Origin: Cordylochernes scorpioides
Lineage: Eukaryota > Arthropoda > Arachnida > Pseudoscorpiones > Chernetidae
Length of the DNA stretch: 64,000 bases
Assembly: GCA_030710605.1 (NCBI GenBank)
Contig: CP092863.1
Location: 108,230,405 to 108,294,404 of the forward strand
Direction: 5' to 3'
The notes under the pieces are model-generated. The model was not told the DNA's origin and did not search any database. It saw only the letters and a program-made list of their open reading frames with translations. Positions 40,697 to 52,133 of this stretch are shown here, piece by piece. A program made the position numbers and the translations under genes. How positions within the stretch are numbered: position 1 is the stretch's first letter; each line of letters starts with the position of its first letter.

Positions 40697-42329
40697 ATTC
40701 CCTCCTTACTTTGTCTTTATTCCCACGATGCTGAGGTTCTCCAGGTGTTTCTTCATCTGATCTCGGGATAGGTCCTTTGTGAAGATATCCGCCGTAGGAT
40801 TTTCCATCATGAGTGGTCGACCAGCTGGCATCGGTGTAGGACTTCAGGATTCCAGTCTTCCCTCTTTCAAATTTCACTCCTAGGTCAATTGTTCCTCGTA
40901 GGTACCTCATCACTCTTTTGATTGCTGTCCAGTGCATCTGTTTTGGTTGTCTGGAGTACTGTGAAAGTTTGCTAGTGATGTAAGCGATGTCGGGTCTGGT
41001 GGTAACAGCTAGAAACATTAGCATTCCAAGGGCTTCTTGGTAAGTGTGCTGATCACAATTATCATCTTCAATATGATTGTCCAAATTGATTTCTTTGGAA
41101 CCTGGTGTTGGAACTTCCTTACAATTTTCCATTCCATATTTCTGCAATATTTGTTGTACATAGTGGCTTTGCTGCAGCGAAATCCCCTCCTTGTCTTGTA
41201 TGATCTTGATTCCCAAAAACATACCTTTACATGTTACATCCTTTATTTCCAGGTGATGTCTCAATTTATTGATGAATCTGTTTGAGGTATCTTCAGAATC
41301 TGAGACAGTGATAAAGTCATCCACATATATCCCTACATAGAAGTATTTGTCTTCATTCTTCCATTTAAATAGGCAATGATTAGATTTAAGTTTTTCCAGT
41401 CCACAGTCATGAAGTACTTGACTGAATTTCTCATACCACGATCTTCCGGATTGAGGTAGACCGTAAATACTTTTGTTGAGTTTGCAAACTTTGTTTCTGT
41501 CTTGAACAAATCCAGCAGGTTGTTCCATGAATATTGTGTTTTCAATGTTTCCATTTAGATAGGCTGCTTTCACATCAAATAGTTTAATGACTGAATATTT
41601 TGTTGCTGCCATCGACAAAATAGTCCTGAGGGTGGCATTTTTAATTACAGGGTTGAAACTTTCGTTGTAATCTCTTCCTGGGATTTGGTTGTATCCCATT
41701 GCAACAAGTCTAGCTTTGTAAGTTTTGTTTTTGTTTTCTTGGTCTTCAGATATTTTGAACACCCATTTACTTTTGACAACTTTAGCGTTTACAGGTCTAG
41801 GTACCATTTCCCATACTTGATGTGAGTACATGTTCTGTATTTCCTCAAGCATTGCGTTCTCCCAATGTTTCTTGTCTTCGCATGCGATGGCTTCTTCATA
41901 GTCTTTCGGAATGGTTTCATTCGTAGTAGCCAGAACGTAGTCATCGAATCTTTTAGGTATTGTTCGAGTTCTTTGTGGTCTGTCTGATCCACTTGACTCT
42001 GTCTGTCTGTTGATCATGGTATCTGGTGCTGGCTCTTCAATATCAACATCTGATAGAACATGATTGTCCAGTTGTTCATCCTCCTGAATGAAGAAATATG
42101 TGTCAGTGTCCGTATTATTATCACTTTGTTTTTCTTCCGCGATGACATTATTGTTCTCTCTGAAGTGAATGTCTGTGGTTTCATGAATGACTCTCGCTGT
42201 GATATCAAATACTCGATAAGCTCTTCTGCATCTTGAATAGCCCACAAATATTCCTCTCTTAGATTTAGCTTCTAGTTTGTGTCTTTGATGATTCTCGAGT
42301 TTATAGAAGACTTCACAACCAAATCTCAT
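40680..42329 (-). pseudogene. Copia-2 pol, C-terminal part (RT, truncated RNase H)
   Basis: 549 codons. The integrase tail (KLENHQRHKLEAKSKRGIFV) is followed by RT: KARLVAMGYNQIPGRDYNES, FDVKAAYLNG, KSIYGLPQSGRSWYEKF, and FYVGIYVDDFITV with the catalytic YVDD. TTRPDIAYITSKLSQYS and YTDASWSTTHDGKSYGGYL start the RNase H. An internal deletion of most of RNase H then joins to the family's last residues in a shifted frame (the other frame reads FTKDLSRDQMKKHLENLS). RT itself is intact. Confidence 0.9.
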
Positions 42330-42533
42330 GATGTGAGAGACGGATGGTTTTTACCTTTCCATTTTTCCATAGGGGTAGTGTCTGGGTCATTGGTTGTGGG
42401 AGTTAGATTGTACAGATTTGCAGCTGTATTCACAGCTTCTGCCCAGAAGTGTAGGGGTTATTGGGAGTCTGCCAGAAGTGTTCGCCCTTTGTCTAAGAGT
42501 GTTCTGTTAGCTCTTTCAACTCTCCCATTGTTG
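42330..42533 (-). pseudogene. Copia-2 integrase C-terminal remnant
   Basis: The minus strand encodes RVERANRTLLDKGRTLLADS and FWAEAVNTAANLYNLTP in one frame with stops, the segment just after the integrase catalytic glutamate. It directly continues the sequence at 44379 once the insert is ignored. Confidence 0.85.
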
Positions 42534-44378
42534 CGTTCCCGGTTTGGATAGATGAAAAGGGAGGATACACGATGTGACTTATTAAAGTTTCCTTACTTAA
42601 GTATATATATATATAGCAATTTAGGCCAACAACCCCATGTATATAACCCGCAGCAAGACCTTAATGTTGTATAATAGAAGCACAGCTGTCAATGATACAC
42701 TATCGACATATGTCTTTACATCATCACATGTAATGCAATTTGTACAAACAGGATAAATAAAGAAAAAAAAAACGGGGGAAACTCTGTAATTGATTAAGAG
42801 TTTGAGTTAAAGCAGGGATCGAGCATATAATATTGTCAGGACAAAGGTCTAAAGATGGAAACAACCACGACACTAGTATACAATTTCATCAGACAACCCA
42901 TGAAATCGTTATTAAATTGGGCAATCTATAAAAGACTCCTTCTGGAGGTTTAGCAACCCACTGAAGACGCTGGAAGCTATTTTATAGAGGAAAATTATAG
43001 CAACAGATCTCTATAATTTCTACAGATCAAATGTAAATAGATTCACATTAAGGTATTTTTATAGCCCAAATAACAAAAACAATAGTCAAACATACAAATC
43101 TGTTTGCATCATGCCGTACCCTCCTAACAGCGTAAAAATAGCCCGAGGAATCAGAAAATATGGTATAATGGTAAATATGATGGAATAACGCACTGAAACA
43201 CATAAAAGTACAAACATTCCTAAAACCTGGCAGATAGATACCCTCAAAGTAACCCTAATAAAGTCGTAATTTTGCAACTGTTGCTGTGTCAATATATCAC
43301 AGCAAAGATATAGTACACAACTCTATTTCAACAGAGTCGGTTGTTCTATAATTTGTACACTTTGTGAAATTAAGGTGTGGGGGGTAGTACCATAAAGCAA
43401 AAGAAATGAAATATGTATGAGAGGAAACAAGAAAATTTCTCTAGATATTTATTTAAATAAATTAAAATTTGGGAACATGTCTATACTGACGAGATATGCT
43501 ATTTACATAGTAAAATTTAGATAGAGGTGACCTGAAGTTACTTTATAGCCCTTTAGGGCCCATGCGAAATCTAGGTTGATTACTACACAAAAAGGGGGGG
43601 GGCGCTAAGTCATAATGACAAATGCCTTACCTTTTCTCGAAAGTGCCGGCAACGGTCTGATCTCCCGTCTGAAGACTGTCCTCTCACTGAGCGACCCAGA
43701 TTCAAAATCTTTTGGCAAAGAACCCTCTTTTATTCATGTCTCTCTCCGTTTTCATTCGCCGAAAGAAACACCAATCAAAATGGCCAACGGCTCCAGTATA
43801 CAATTTCACAGACGCCCCAGGCCTCTCCCATCAAAATAGAACATATAGTATTACCAAAACAAAAAATCTAAAGAGAGAAACAGCTACGGCGATAGTGTAA
43901 AATTTCAGACCCCAGGCCCCCCCCTTCCACATGGATTGAAATACTATCCTCCCTTTTTCTCGGGACGGTATATATATCGCCCCCCCGTCTTGGCTAAAAA
44001 TCGACCCAGGCCCCTTTTACCTGGACTGTAATGTGATGCTTCCTTTCTCGGGAAGGATATTTTATAAGGTTCAGTCTTTTAGAGATCTTCCTTCTCCATT
44101 TTTTTTTTCTGGTCACCTTTACCTAAATTTTTGGTAAGGGGAATATATGTACATATGGAACAACAGCTTCCAGCGCGGATGTCCCTGGATGTCACTGGTG
44201 TCTTCTTCACCAGGCATCAGCTTTCGGCATGGAAGTCTGGTGTCATCAATTGTCTAGGTTTCTGGGCAAAAAGATGGTCTGTAAGTCTATGTGGGAGGGA
44301 AGCCATGTATCTATTTGATTTGATTATACATACGCCTTCTGTTGGGGTATGGTTACCAAAAACGTGCCCCAACACCAT
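42534..44378. mobile_element. Unclassified 1.8-kb insert within Copia-2
   Basis: The copia integrase is interrupted exactly here. CCATTG is seen at both junctions (in CTCTCCCATTGTTGCG and CAACACCATTGCTTC) and may be a 6-bp target duplication. The insert is GC-richer than its surroundings with C-runs (43915-44030), and has no ORF longer than about 90 codons and no recognised domain. No clear terminal inverted repeats were seen. Probably a non-autonomous element or a host fragment. Confidence 0.6.
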
Positions 44379-44460
44379 TGCTTCTTGGGGTGTACGGTGT
44401 AGTTAGTTCATGTTTAATTCCTTTGGATGCTATGAAGGTTTCAAAGTTTTTATTGATAAA

Positions 44461-46176
44461 TTATGTTCCGTTATCTGTTCTAAGTCGTTTTAGTTTTGAG
44501 TTTAGCTCGTTTTCTCTCTTTACAATAAACTTCTTCAAAACTTCTGCTGCTGAGAGTTTATCTTTGAGAAATTCTACAAATATTCTCCTAGAAAATCCAT
44601 CTACGATGGTCAAGAAATATTTACTTCCGCCCAAGGAGTTTATTCTCATTGGACCACAGAGATCGACATAAATGGCTTCAAAGGGGTAGCTTTCCTGATT
44701 GCTATCTGTGTGAACATAGGGTACTTTGGTCATTTTTCCCAAGGAGCAAGCATCACATTGATCAAGGGTACCATTTATAGAGTCCAAGCCTTTTAGAAGA
44801 TTGTTCTTAAAAATCAGGTCTAGTTTGTTGTTACTAGGATGTCCTAATCTTCTGTGCCATGCAGTCCTAGAATTGTCCTTTGAAATCAAGCAATGTTCGT
44901 TTGGAACATGAGTTGTTTCAGGTAAACGTGATAGGTTCAATGTGTACATGTTACCATCAAAGTTTCCTGTTCCTATTAGCTTGTCATCAGAAGAGTATAT
45001 GTATGCTCCTTCAGAATTCAAAAGAACAGAGTTCCCTCTTCTTACCACGCTTGGAATGGACATTAGATTTCCTTTCAGGTGTGGTACATGGAGGACATTA
45101 TGCAGGGTTACAGCGTTGTTAAGTTTGTCCTTACCTTGTACAGTAGCTTGGATTAATCCTGATGAGGCAGATTCGATGTGTCTCCCTTCTTCCGCCACTT
45201 GTATGCTTCTTCTATCCTCCGTCTTGTGCTCGATCCATTCACCATGGGAAGTCATGTGGCTTGTGCACGCAGAATCAATTATCCACACGTCCTGAGTCGT
45301 CGGGCGTTCCTCCCTTGTGATCACATGTAGTGCGTATTCTGAAGTGGAGTCTCTTCGTTGGGATAGTTCCTCCGTTCGTTCTTGGATTGCTGATCTGGCT
45401 GTGTCGTTGTTTTGTTTTGGTCCTTTATGGTAGTTCCTTGAACTGGCCATGTTATTTTTGTTTGTTGTATTATTTTGATTTCCTTTGTTGTCAGGGTTGA
45501 ACCAACAGTCTTTCTTGAAATGTCCTTTTCTTTTGCAAATGAAGCATGACTTTTCTTTGAATTGGTTGCCTGATGATCTGAAAGCATTTTCATGATTTTT
45601 GCTTCTGTCCTGTCTTTTCTTCTCGAAATCCAGTAGAGCTTGTCTCAAGTCTGGTAAGGAGATTCCTCTGTTTATTGACAGTGCTGCTGCGATCGTGTCA
45701 AAGTTAGGTGTGAGTCCTTCAACAATGTATCGTACAAGTTCTCTTTCTGTTACAGTCTTTCCTAGCTGGGTGATCTCTTGTGCTAGTTTCTGTGCTCGTA
45801 CAATATACATGTTAACATTTTCATTTGGGTTCAATTTTAGTCTGGCTAGATCCAACATTAGGTCTATCCTTTTATTTTCTAGAGATCCTTCAAACCTTTT
45901 CTTTATGTCGTACCAAATTCTTTTGGCCCTTTTATCGCCTCGAAAGATGATTGTTAAGTCATCCGAAAGTGACAATATTATTAGGCTGTATGCTTCCCGA
46001 TTCTTTTTCTTCCAAATATCATATTCTAGTTTATTTTCTGTAAAGTCTGGCTCGTCATTAACAATTACGTCCTCGAAGAGATCTTTTGAATCTAGAATTG
46101 CTTCCATTTTCATGGACCACGTGGTGTAGTTGTTTTCTGTTAACTGTTCAATTTTTGCTAAGTTATATGTATCCAT
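44461..46176 (-). pseudogene. Copia-2 gag-pol, N-terminal part
   Basis: 571 codons from ATG 46176. Gag (UBN2-like; LTENNYTTWSMKMEAIL), CCHC knuckle CFICKRKGHFKKDC, protease WIIDSACTSHMT, GAG-preintegrase AWHRRLGHPS, integrase start IYVDLCGPM and second core aspartate RTDNGT. The frame then meets TAA where copia proteins continue with an acidic residue; translation resumes after it (FINKNFETFIASKGIKHE) until the insert. Gag and protease are complete. Confidence 0.9.
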
Positions 46177-46280
46177 TTTTCATTCAACTTTTTCTTTCTA
46201 AATTGGCGGTTAGTCCAATTATTTAATTTCTTTTTGATTTAAATGGATCAATTGGCGGTTAGTCCAATTCGCGCGCCCAA

Positions 46281-46298
46281 ACCACGCTCTGCTACCAG
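46281..46298 (-). other. Copia-2 primer-binding site (initiator tRNA-Met)
   Basis: The minus strand reads TGGTAGCAGAGCGTGG after the LTR. TGGTAGCAGAG is the complement of an initiator tRNA-Met 3' end including CCA. Confidence 0.75.
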
Positions 46299-46300
46299 AT

Positions 46301-46561
46301 TGATATAGGCTTAGCAAAATACGAAGTTTCTTTCTAAGTATTTCCAGTTGTTTTTGTACTCACGTAATTAGTAGTTACGAGGACATCCCTTTAGATATAA
46401 ACAAATATATATTTATTCAAAGAACGACTTGTTCCAATTACAATTTGTTAAAACAAGTTAGCGGTAAACATAACAGCAAGTTTGAAGGTAGAAGTTGGAA
46501 GTAGTGACGTCATAGTAGTGACGTGGCATCGATGATGATTAAAGTCAAAGTTTGCGTAACA
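46301..46561 (-). repeat. Copia-2 5' LTR
   Basis: 261 bp, TGTTACGC...ATATCA on the minus strand. It directly abuts the start of block B at 46562. Confidence 0.85.
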
Positions 46562-47613
46562 GTTTCAGATAGGTTATAAATTAGGTTAGTTTAAGATGTG
46601 TTATAAAAGGTTAGTTTCATTAATTAAAATAGGTTATTTTACGATAGGTTAAGTTAGGTTAGTTTAATCGCTAAATGACGTTAGTTTTAGATAAACTGAA
46701 TTAGGTTAGTTTAATCGCTAAATAAGGTTAGTTTTAGATAAGCTGAATTAGGTTAGTCTAATCACTAAATAAGATTAGTTTTAGATAAGTTGAATTAGGT
46801 TAGTCTAATAGCTAAATAAGGTTGGTTTTAGATAAGTTGAATTAGGTTAGTTTAATCGCTAAATAAGGTTGGTTTTAGATAAGTTGAATTAGGTTAGTTT
46901 ATTCGCTAAATAAGGTTAGTTTTAGATAAGTTGAATTAGGTTAGTTTAATCGCTAAATAAGGTTAGTTTTAGATAAGTTGAATTAGGTTAGTTTAATCGC
47001 TAAATAAGATTAGTTTTAGATAAGTTGAATTAGGTTAGTCTAATCGCTAAATAAGATTTGTTATTGATAACTTGAATTAGGTTAGTTTAATCGCTAAATA
47101 AGGTTGGTTTTAGATACGTTTGAATTAGGTTAGTCTATTCGCTAAATAAGGTTGGTTTTAGATAAGTTGAATTAGGTTAGTTTAATCGCTAAAAAGGTTA
47201 GTTTTAGATAAGTTGAATTAGATTAGTTTTAGATGGGTTGAATTGGGTTAGTTTTAGATGGGTTGAATTAGGTTAGTTTAATCACTAAATAAGGTTAGTT
47301 TTATATAAGTTGAATGAGGTTAGTTTTAGATAGGTTGAATTAGGTTAGTTTAATTGCTAAATAAGGTTAGTTTTAGATAAGTTGAATTAGGTTAGTCTAA
47401 TCGCTAAATAAGGTTGGTTTTAGATAAGTTGAATTAGGTTTGTTTTAGATAAGTTGAATTAGGTTAGTTTAATCGCTAAATAAGATTAGTTATAGATAAG
47501 TTGAATTAGGTAGTCTAATCGCTAAATAAGATTAGTTATAGATAAGTTGAATTAGGTTAGTTTAATTGCTAAATAAGGTTAGTTTTGGATAGCTTGAATT
47601 AGGTTAGTTTAAT
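46562..47613 (+). repeat. 47-bp satellite array, copy B
   Basis: About 20 units like those at 8735-9498. Near 46590 it reads through the site where Copia-1 sits in block A, supplying the empty site. Confidence 0.9.
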
Positions 47614-48075
47614 TGTCAAATTATATTGACAAACATTTTCTGTTTTTTTTTTCTGATCAGGTTTTAGAGGGAAGAATGTTGTCTTCGTTTGTTAGTGAAC
47701 CAATCTCTCACGCCTTCTCATTGGACGAATGTGGCTATGTCTGTATATAAGAGGGGACTAAGGGAATGCGAGACAGGCCGAGAGCGTGGAGAATCGGTGT
47801 GGAGACACGAAAAGTGTTTTTCTACGTGGTTTTTTCCGTGACTGGCTGTCCTCTTCGCATTCCGGTGTCACCCGAGTCCGATCCCTGCCAGCGATACAAT
47901 AAAGCTAAGTACTGTTTTATTTTATTTAACAAATCGTGAGTTGTTTTTATCTCCCTTTTGTTGTTAGTGTTGTGCTCTTGATTGTACGCTTTTCTGTGTA
48001 TTAAGGTACATTTAATTTAGGCCCTAGCTTATTTCATTTTTGTGTGTTAACCCGCAAAAGTATTAACGTTTGTCA
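47614..48075 (+). repeat. LARD-B 5' LTR
   Basis: TG...CA, 462 bp, followed by TTGGCAAGCACTGCCAGG as primer-binding site (two changes from copy A). Confidence 0.75.
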
Positions 48076-48730
48076 TTGGCAAGCACTGCCAGGATTATTG
48101 GTGTTTGCAAGTGTAAATTCCTGTAATTTGTACGTGCGGTTTTATTTTCTTTGATTGAATGGTTTATTTTTATTATTACTAGACGAATGGCCCGGGCAAC
48201 GCCCGGGTTTTACCCGAGTGCGTATATATTTTAAAAACGTTTTAATTCAAATACTATTCGTTACAAATATAAATTGGCGCCATGGATGGCACTCTTGTGA
48301 AACGTCCCGTTCCAAACTGTGTGTTTTTAAAATGTTTTAATTAAAATACTATTCGTTACAATTATAAATTGGCGCCGTGTATGTCTCTCTTGTGAAACGT
48401 CCCGCCCCAAACTGTGTGTGTCTTGAAAATATAAAAATAAAAATGTGAATTTTCATAAAGATTTCATCATGTCGATTTTTTTTTTGCATTTCACCTACTA
48501 AATCGATAGAAATAATTACATTTGCAACATGAACTTAGGTATATTGACTAAATAGAAAACTGCATAGTAATAAAGATCATTTTTTAAAGCCACCATATCG
48601 TTTTTTTTTTTTCAATAAAATCGAAACAAAAAAAATTCACAAAAAAATGACCCTATAACTTTCCGCAAGGTTCTAAATGGTCACACGGCCAGTGAATATA
48701 AAAATAAATAGATAAATATATAGATATATA

Positions 48731-49406
48731 CTAGCGGACGTACCCGGCTTCGCCCGGGTTTTACCCGAGTAAAGGTTTGTCTAACGAACATTTGTTAAAA
48801 CAATTCTCTATAAACTTATTAAAAAAATAATAGATATATTTTGATAATTTGAAAATCGTAAATTTGAATCTCTCGATAAAGTGAACATTTTTTCCCGGTC
48901 CCTGTGTGCTGTGTCATCCTGAATTTTGTCTTTCCTAATTTTCTACATTACAAAATAATCGTTTTATCTAGTGAACATTTTTTCCCGGTCCCTTGAAAAA
49001 TACTCGACAAGTTGAATAAAATCAATATTAATTGGTTCCCTCGGTAATTGGAAGTTAAAGGAATAGTATCTTTGCTTTGGAATTGTAATATTATTCTTGT
49101 CTCAAATAAATTGCCGTGTCATCCTGAATATTGTCTTTCCTAATTTTCTACATTACAAAATCATCGTATCATCATGATAATATTTAGAGCAGATTGTTGA
49201 ATTATAACAGATAAATTAGAATATTTATCTTGATTATTTTAAAGCGAAAAGTTATTTCAAAAATTTTATTTGCTAGAAACCTTCCCAGTACTATACTAAA
49301 TAACTTCCCAAAGTTTCATGGCGTTCCAATGAGTGGTTTGGTCAGGCATAAAGGACAAACAGACCACACACACACACACACATACATTCATTTTTATATA
49401 TATAGA
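48731..49406 (-). mobile_element. Helitron family-1 copy nested in the composite
   Basis: CTAG at 48731 with GCTTCGCCCGGG hairpin; starts TCTATATATATAAAAATG at 49406 on the minus strand. The flanks are A (48730) and T (49407). An internal segment is duplicated (TGAACATTTTTTCCCGGTCC at about 48881 and 48972), making it longer (676 bp) than the 500-bp copy. Confidence 0.88.
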
Positions 49407-49516
49407 TTATAAACTGCGGTAAAAGTTTTTTGAATGAACCCATATCATAAATATGCAATGAAAATAACAATTAAAAATTACTAAAGCAATTTTTAATTGT
49501 TATTTTCATTGCATAT

Positions 49517-49584
49517 GTAGCCTAGTGGTCATGGCATCTGCCCGGTAAGCCGAAGGTCGTGGGTTCGATTCCCAACCCTTGACA
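49517..49584 (+). pseudogene. tRNA-Thr(GGT)-like unit lacking the 5' acceptor strand
   Basis: GTAGCCTAGTGGTCATGGC (D arm), CCCGGTAAG (loop with GGT in the anticodon place), GTGGGTTCGATTCCCAAC (T arm) and CCTTGAC are visible. The base before the anticodon is C, not the usual U. The 5' strand that should pair with CCTTGAC is replaced by GCATAT. A T-run follows. It is tRNA-derived; the identity is tentative. Confidence 0.6.
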
Positions 49585-49609
49585 CTTTTTTTATTTTATC
49601 CATTCTGAC

Positions 49610-50040
49610 CAAAATCTATCCGTGAACTTCACACAGACAGAATAAGGCAATTATATAAGTAGATAAATAAATAATTATCATTAGATAATGATAATGATCA
49701 TAATGATGATGCGCGCGTTGATGACCAAAATCTATCCGTGAACTTCACACAGTGAACTTCACACAGACAGAATAAGGCAATTATATAAGTAGATAATAAA
49801 TAATTATCATTAGATAATGATAATGATCATAATGATGATGCGCGCGTTGATGACCAAAATCTATCCGTGAACTTCACACAGTGAACTTCACACAGACAGA
49901 ATAAGGCAATTATATAAGTAGATAATAAATAATTATCATTAGATAATGATCATAATGATGATGCGCGCGTTGATGACCAAAATCTATCCGTGAACTTCAC
50001 ACAGTGAACTTCACACAGACAGAATAAGGCAATTATATAA
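49610..50040. repeat. Tandem copies of a Helitron 5' end, about 125-bp unit
   Basis: TCTATCCGTGAACTTCACAC recurs at about 49616, 49731, 49860 and 49983, each followed by GACAGAATAAGGCAATTATA and TAAGTAGAT. Each unit thus contains the complete 5' terminus of Helitron family 2, separated by a palindromic ATTATCATTAGATAATGAT. Confidence 0.85.
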
Positions 50041-50057
50041 GTAGATTGTACTCCATC

Positions 50058-50540
50058 ATGTTTGTGAACTCAATGCTCAACTTGTCAGTGTTTAATGGGG
50101 TTGGTCTCGAGTCTTTCATTCGGGAAGTCGAGCTTAAAGCTTGAGTAGGCAAATGGAATCCTGAGGTCAAGGCACTGCTTATGTTCGAGGCTATATCCCC
50201 TGAAGTTAAGTTGAGCTTAGAGGAGATGGGTATCCGTAACGATAGCAGTTTCGAAAGTATTGTTAGTAAACTGAACATACTGTACCCTAAAAAGGCGCGT
50301 GGTATTAGGGAATGCCTTAAATTAATAGGAGGTCTTAAGCAGAGATTTGGGGAAAGTCCTATGGTTTTTAAAGAAAGATTCTTGGCCATTAGAGATAAAG
50401 TAGAGTACAGATTTGACGATAGTTTAGTTTTTGAAATTTTCCTCAAAAATGTACTCGAAAAGTATAGAGAGGCTATTGTTCGCAGTGAGGCTAAATCAAT
50501 TGAAAAGCAGTCAGTGCCATGGCCACGGAGGATAGTGTAG
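50058..50540 (+). pseudogene. LARD-B gag remnant
   Basis: Same region as 10077-10523, with the same TGA near the start. From 50181 the frame is open for 119 codons and keeps a segment (LKQRFGESPMVFKERFLAIR) that is frameshifted in copy A. It overlaps the next ORF by 22 bases. Confidence 0.6.
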
Positions 50541-51688
50541 AACACCGTTGCAGCTTTATGAAAGAGGTATGTTCAGTAGAAGGGGTTGAAGAAATAAATA
50601 GCATTAAGGGTGAGATGAAGATTCTTGGTGCCAGTGTAAACAGGATGAAGCACGAAAATGAGCAGTGTATTGAAGACCTTAGGGGTGAGATAGAAAAACT
50701 GACTAAATTGTTGGGCGAAATCAAGCTGAGTCCACCTGAGTGTAGGTTAGGACATATAGCTAGTGATTGCTCAAGACAGTCTTCTATGTTTGCCAACCGC
50801 AATACTCATGACAATGCTGAGATTGTGAACATACGTTCATATGGCGGAGATCTGTATGGAAATCTGCCAATAGTTAAGGTGAATATTAACGGCAATATGT
50901 GGCACCTGTTATATGATACAGGAAGCCAAGTCAGTATCATTGATTCTGAAAAGTGCAAGGTCTTGAAGGAGAATTGGGACGATGCACTTAAAACTTTACG
51001 TATAGTGCCAGTGACAGGCCACGAGCAGACACTTGCACGTGTTAAAACCTGTAGAGTTGGTAACGAAAACGGCAGCGAGCTGGGAGAGATAAGGTTCTGG
51101 TTAATGTCACTCGGAGATAACGGCTACGACAGGATTCTGGGAATCAATGATATAAGGAGATTGAATATCCAGTTTCCTCCCGTATGGGAACGTTGCAACA
51201 TGATTTCCTTGAAACCAGAAGACCATGATTATGTATACCTTAGCTACGTTGCCAGTGCACATAGACCAATGGTTTCAAGCTCCATAGATGAGAAATCAGT
51301 GAGAGGCATTGAAGACGAGGCTGTAAAGTTGCCACCTACTGAGTTTAACAGAAACTGTGAGTGTAGCGCTGGGTCTGTTAATAGTTTTAGAAAGCCTACT
51401 TGGGCTGAGAGGTTAAGGGCGATGCGGAAAGCAAAGGAGACTGTCAGACAGTTTATGTCAAGTAATTCTGCTAAAAAGCTTATGAATCCTAGGCCACCTT
51501 ATACCAAAAGTTTCGACAGAGGAGATCTGGTAATGCTAGCTGTTCCTAAGACTGAAGGTTACTCCAACATCTATGGGCCTTTCCGTGTGGAAGCTAGGGT
51601 CTCCGATGTTAACTTTAGAGTAAGTGGGGTCACCATGCACAATGTGAAAGTTGTACATGTCGATAGGATGAAAGCATTTAGAAACTGA
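50519..51688 (+). CDS. LARD-B fused gag-tail / protease / integrase-tail ORF
   Basis: 389 codons, the same length as its twin at 10532-11701, with only a handful of replacements (for example K/E near residue 16, SM/PV in TLRIV, G/R in GYDGIL/GYDRIL, R/S near the end). Protease LLYDTGSQVSIID and the integrase tail GPFRVEARV are retained. The G to R change falls in the conserved protease ILG region and may inactivate it. Confidence 0.75.
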   Translation: MATEDSVEHRCSFMKEVCSVEGVEEINSIKGEMKILGASVNRMKHENEQCIEDLRGEIEKLTKLLGEIKLSPPECRLGHIASDCSRQSSMFANRNTHDNAEIVNIRSYGGDLYGNLPIVKVNINGNMWHLLYDTGSQVSIIDSEKCKVLKENWDDALKTLRIVPVTGHEQTLARVKTCRVGNENGSELGEIRFWLMSLGDNGYDRILGINDIRRLNIQFPPVWERCNMISLKPEDHDYVYLSYVASAHRPMVSSSIDEKSVRGIEDEAVKLPPTEFNRNCECSAGSVNSFRKPTWAERLRAMRKAKETVRQFMSSNSAKKLMNPRPPYTKSFDRGDLVMLAVPKTEGYSNIYGPFRVEARVSDVNFRVSGVTMHNVKVVHVDRMKAFRN

Positions 51689-52133
51689 TGTTAAAAAGAG
51701 TTCTTAGCTCTTGGACTTGAAAGAACTGAATGGAATTGGATCGTTCGGTTTCTCATCAAGCAAGCGTCTGTCAGTTCCAAAGTCTCTACCTATCATGCTC
51801 GGCCGGTCCCAGATGAGAGCTTATTGGTCCCCCCATTAAACTCTGTCTATTAAAGCATATTATATATGTGTGTACTTGGTAATCACTCATGGTAACTCAC
51901 GTTGTTTGTGCAGATTTTTGGTTATTTTCTTTTTGGGAGGAACAAGATGGTAGGCACATGTATGGAACGACCTGGATGCCTACTTCTCCTCTCTTTAGTT
52001 TTTTTTTGTATCTTTATAACATGGCTCCCGTGAGCTTTTTCCCACCCGAGAGCGGGTGGTTTTCCTTACGGGACAATGAGAATGTTTAGGATTGGTTAGT
52101 TCCTTTTTTTTTTTTCTTTGGAAGGATACCTTT
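51689..52133 (+). other. LARD-B 3' internal region
   Basis: Non-coding, nearly identical to 11702-12141. Confidence 0.6.

Larger units (their letters stand above)
40564..46561 (-). mobile_element. Copia-2, defective Ty1/copia element with nested insert
   Basis: A complete 5' LTR (46301-46561), initiator-Met primer-binding site, gag-pol in copia order, polypurine tract and a half 3' LTR. An insert of about 1.8 kb splits the integrase (42534-44378). The RNase H is internally deleted and gag-pol has a nonsense codon. Target duplication cannot be tested because the left LTR is truncated. Confidence 0.88.
48179..50045 (-). mobile_element. Composite Helitron family-2 with nested Helitron and tRNA-like unit
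   Basis: CTAG with hairpin (CCCGGGCAACGCCCGGG) at 48179, and TCTACTTATATAATTGCC ending at 50045 on the minus strand, are the two ends. The host bases are A (48178) and T (50046), matching an empty site in LARD-A. Inside are a second partial family-2 body (about 48290-48660), a family-1 Helitron, a tRNA-like sequence and tandem copies of the 5' end. Length is 1.87 kb. Confidence 0.85.

Noticed and set aside
42279..44671. Several 70-110 codon ORFs in the Copia-2 insert and around it
   Set aside because: Either antisense to copia integrase or short, low-support frames without recognisable domains.
49610..50040. CRISPR-like array
   Set aside because: Units are about 125 bp, imperfect and contain a Helitron terminus; the genome is eukaryotic.
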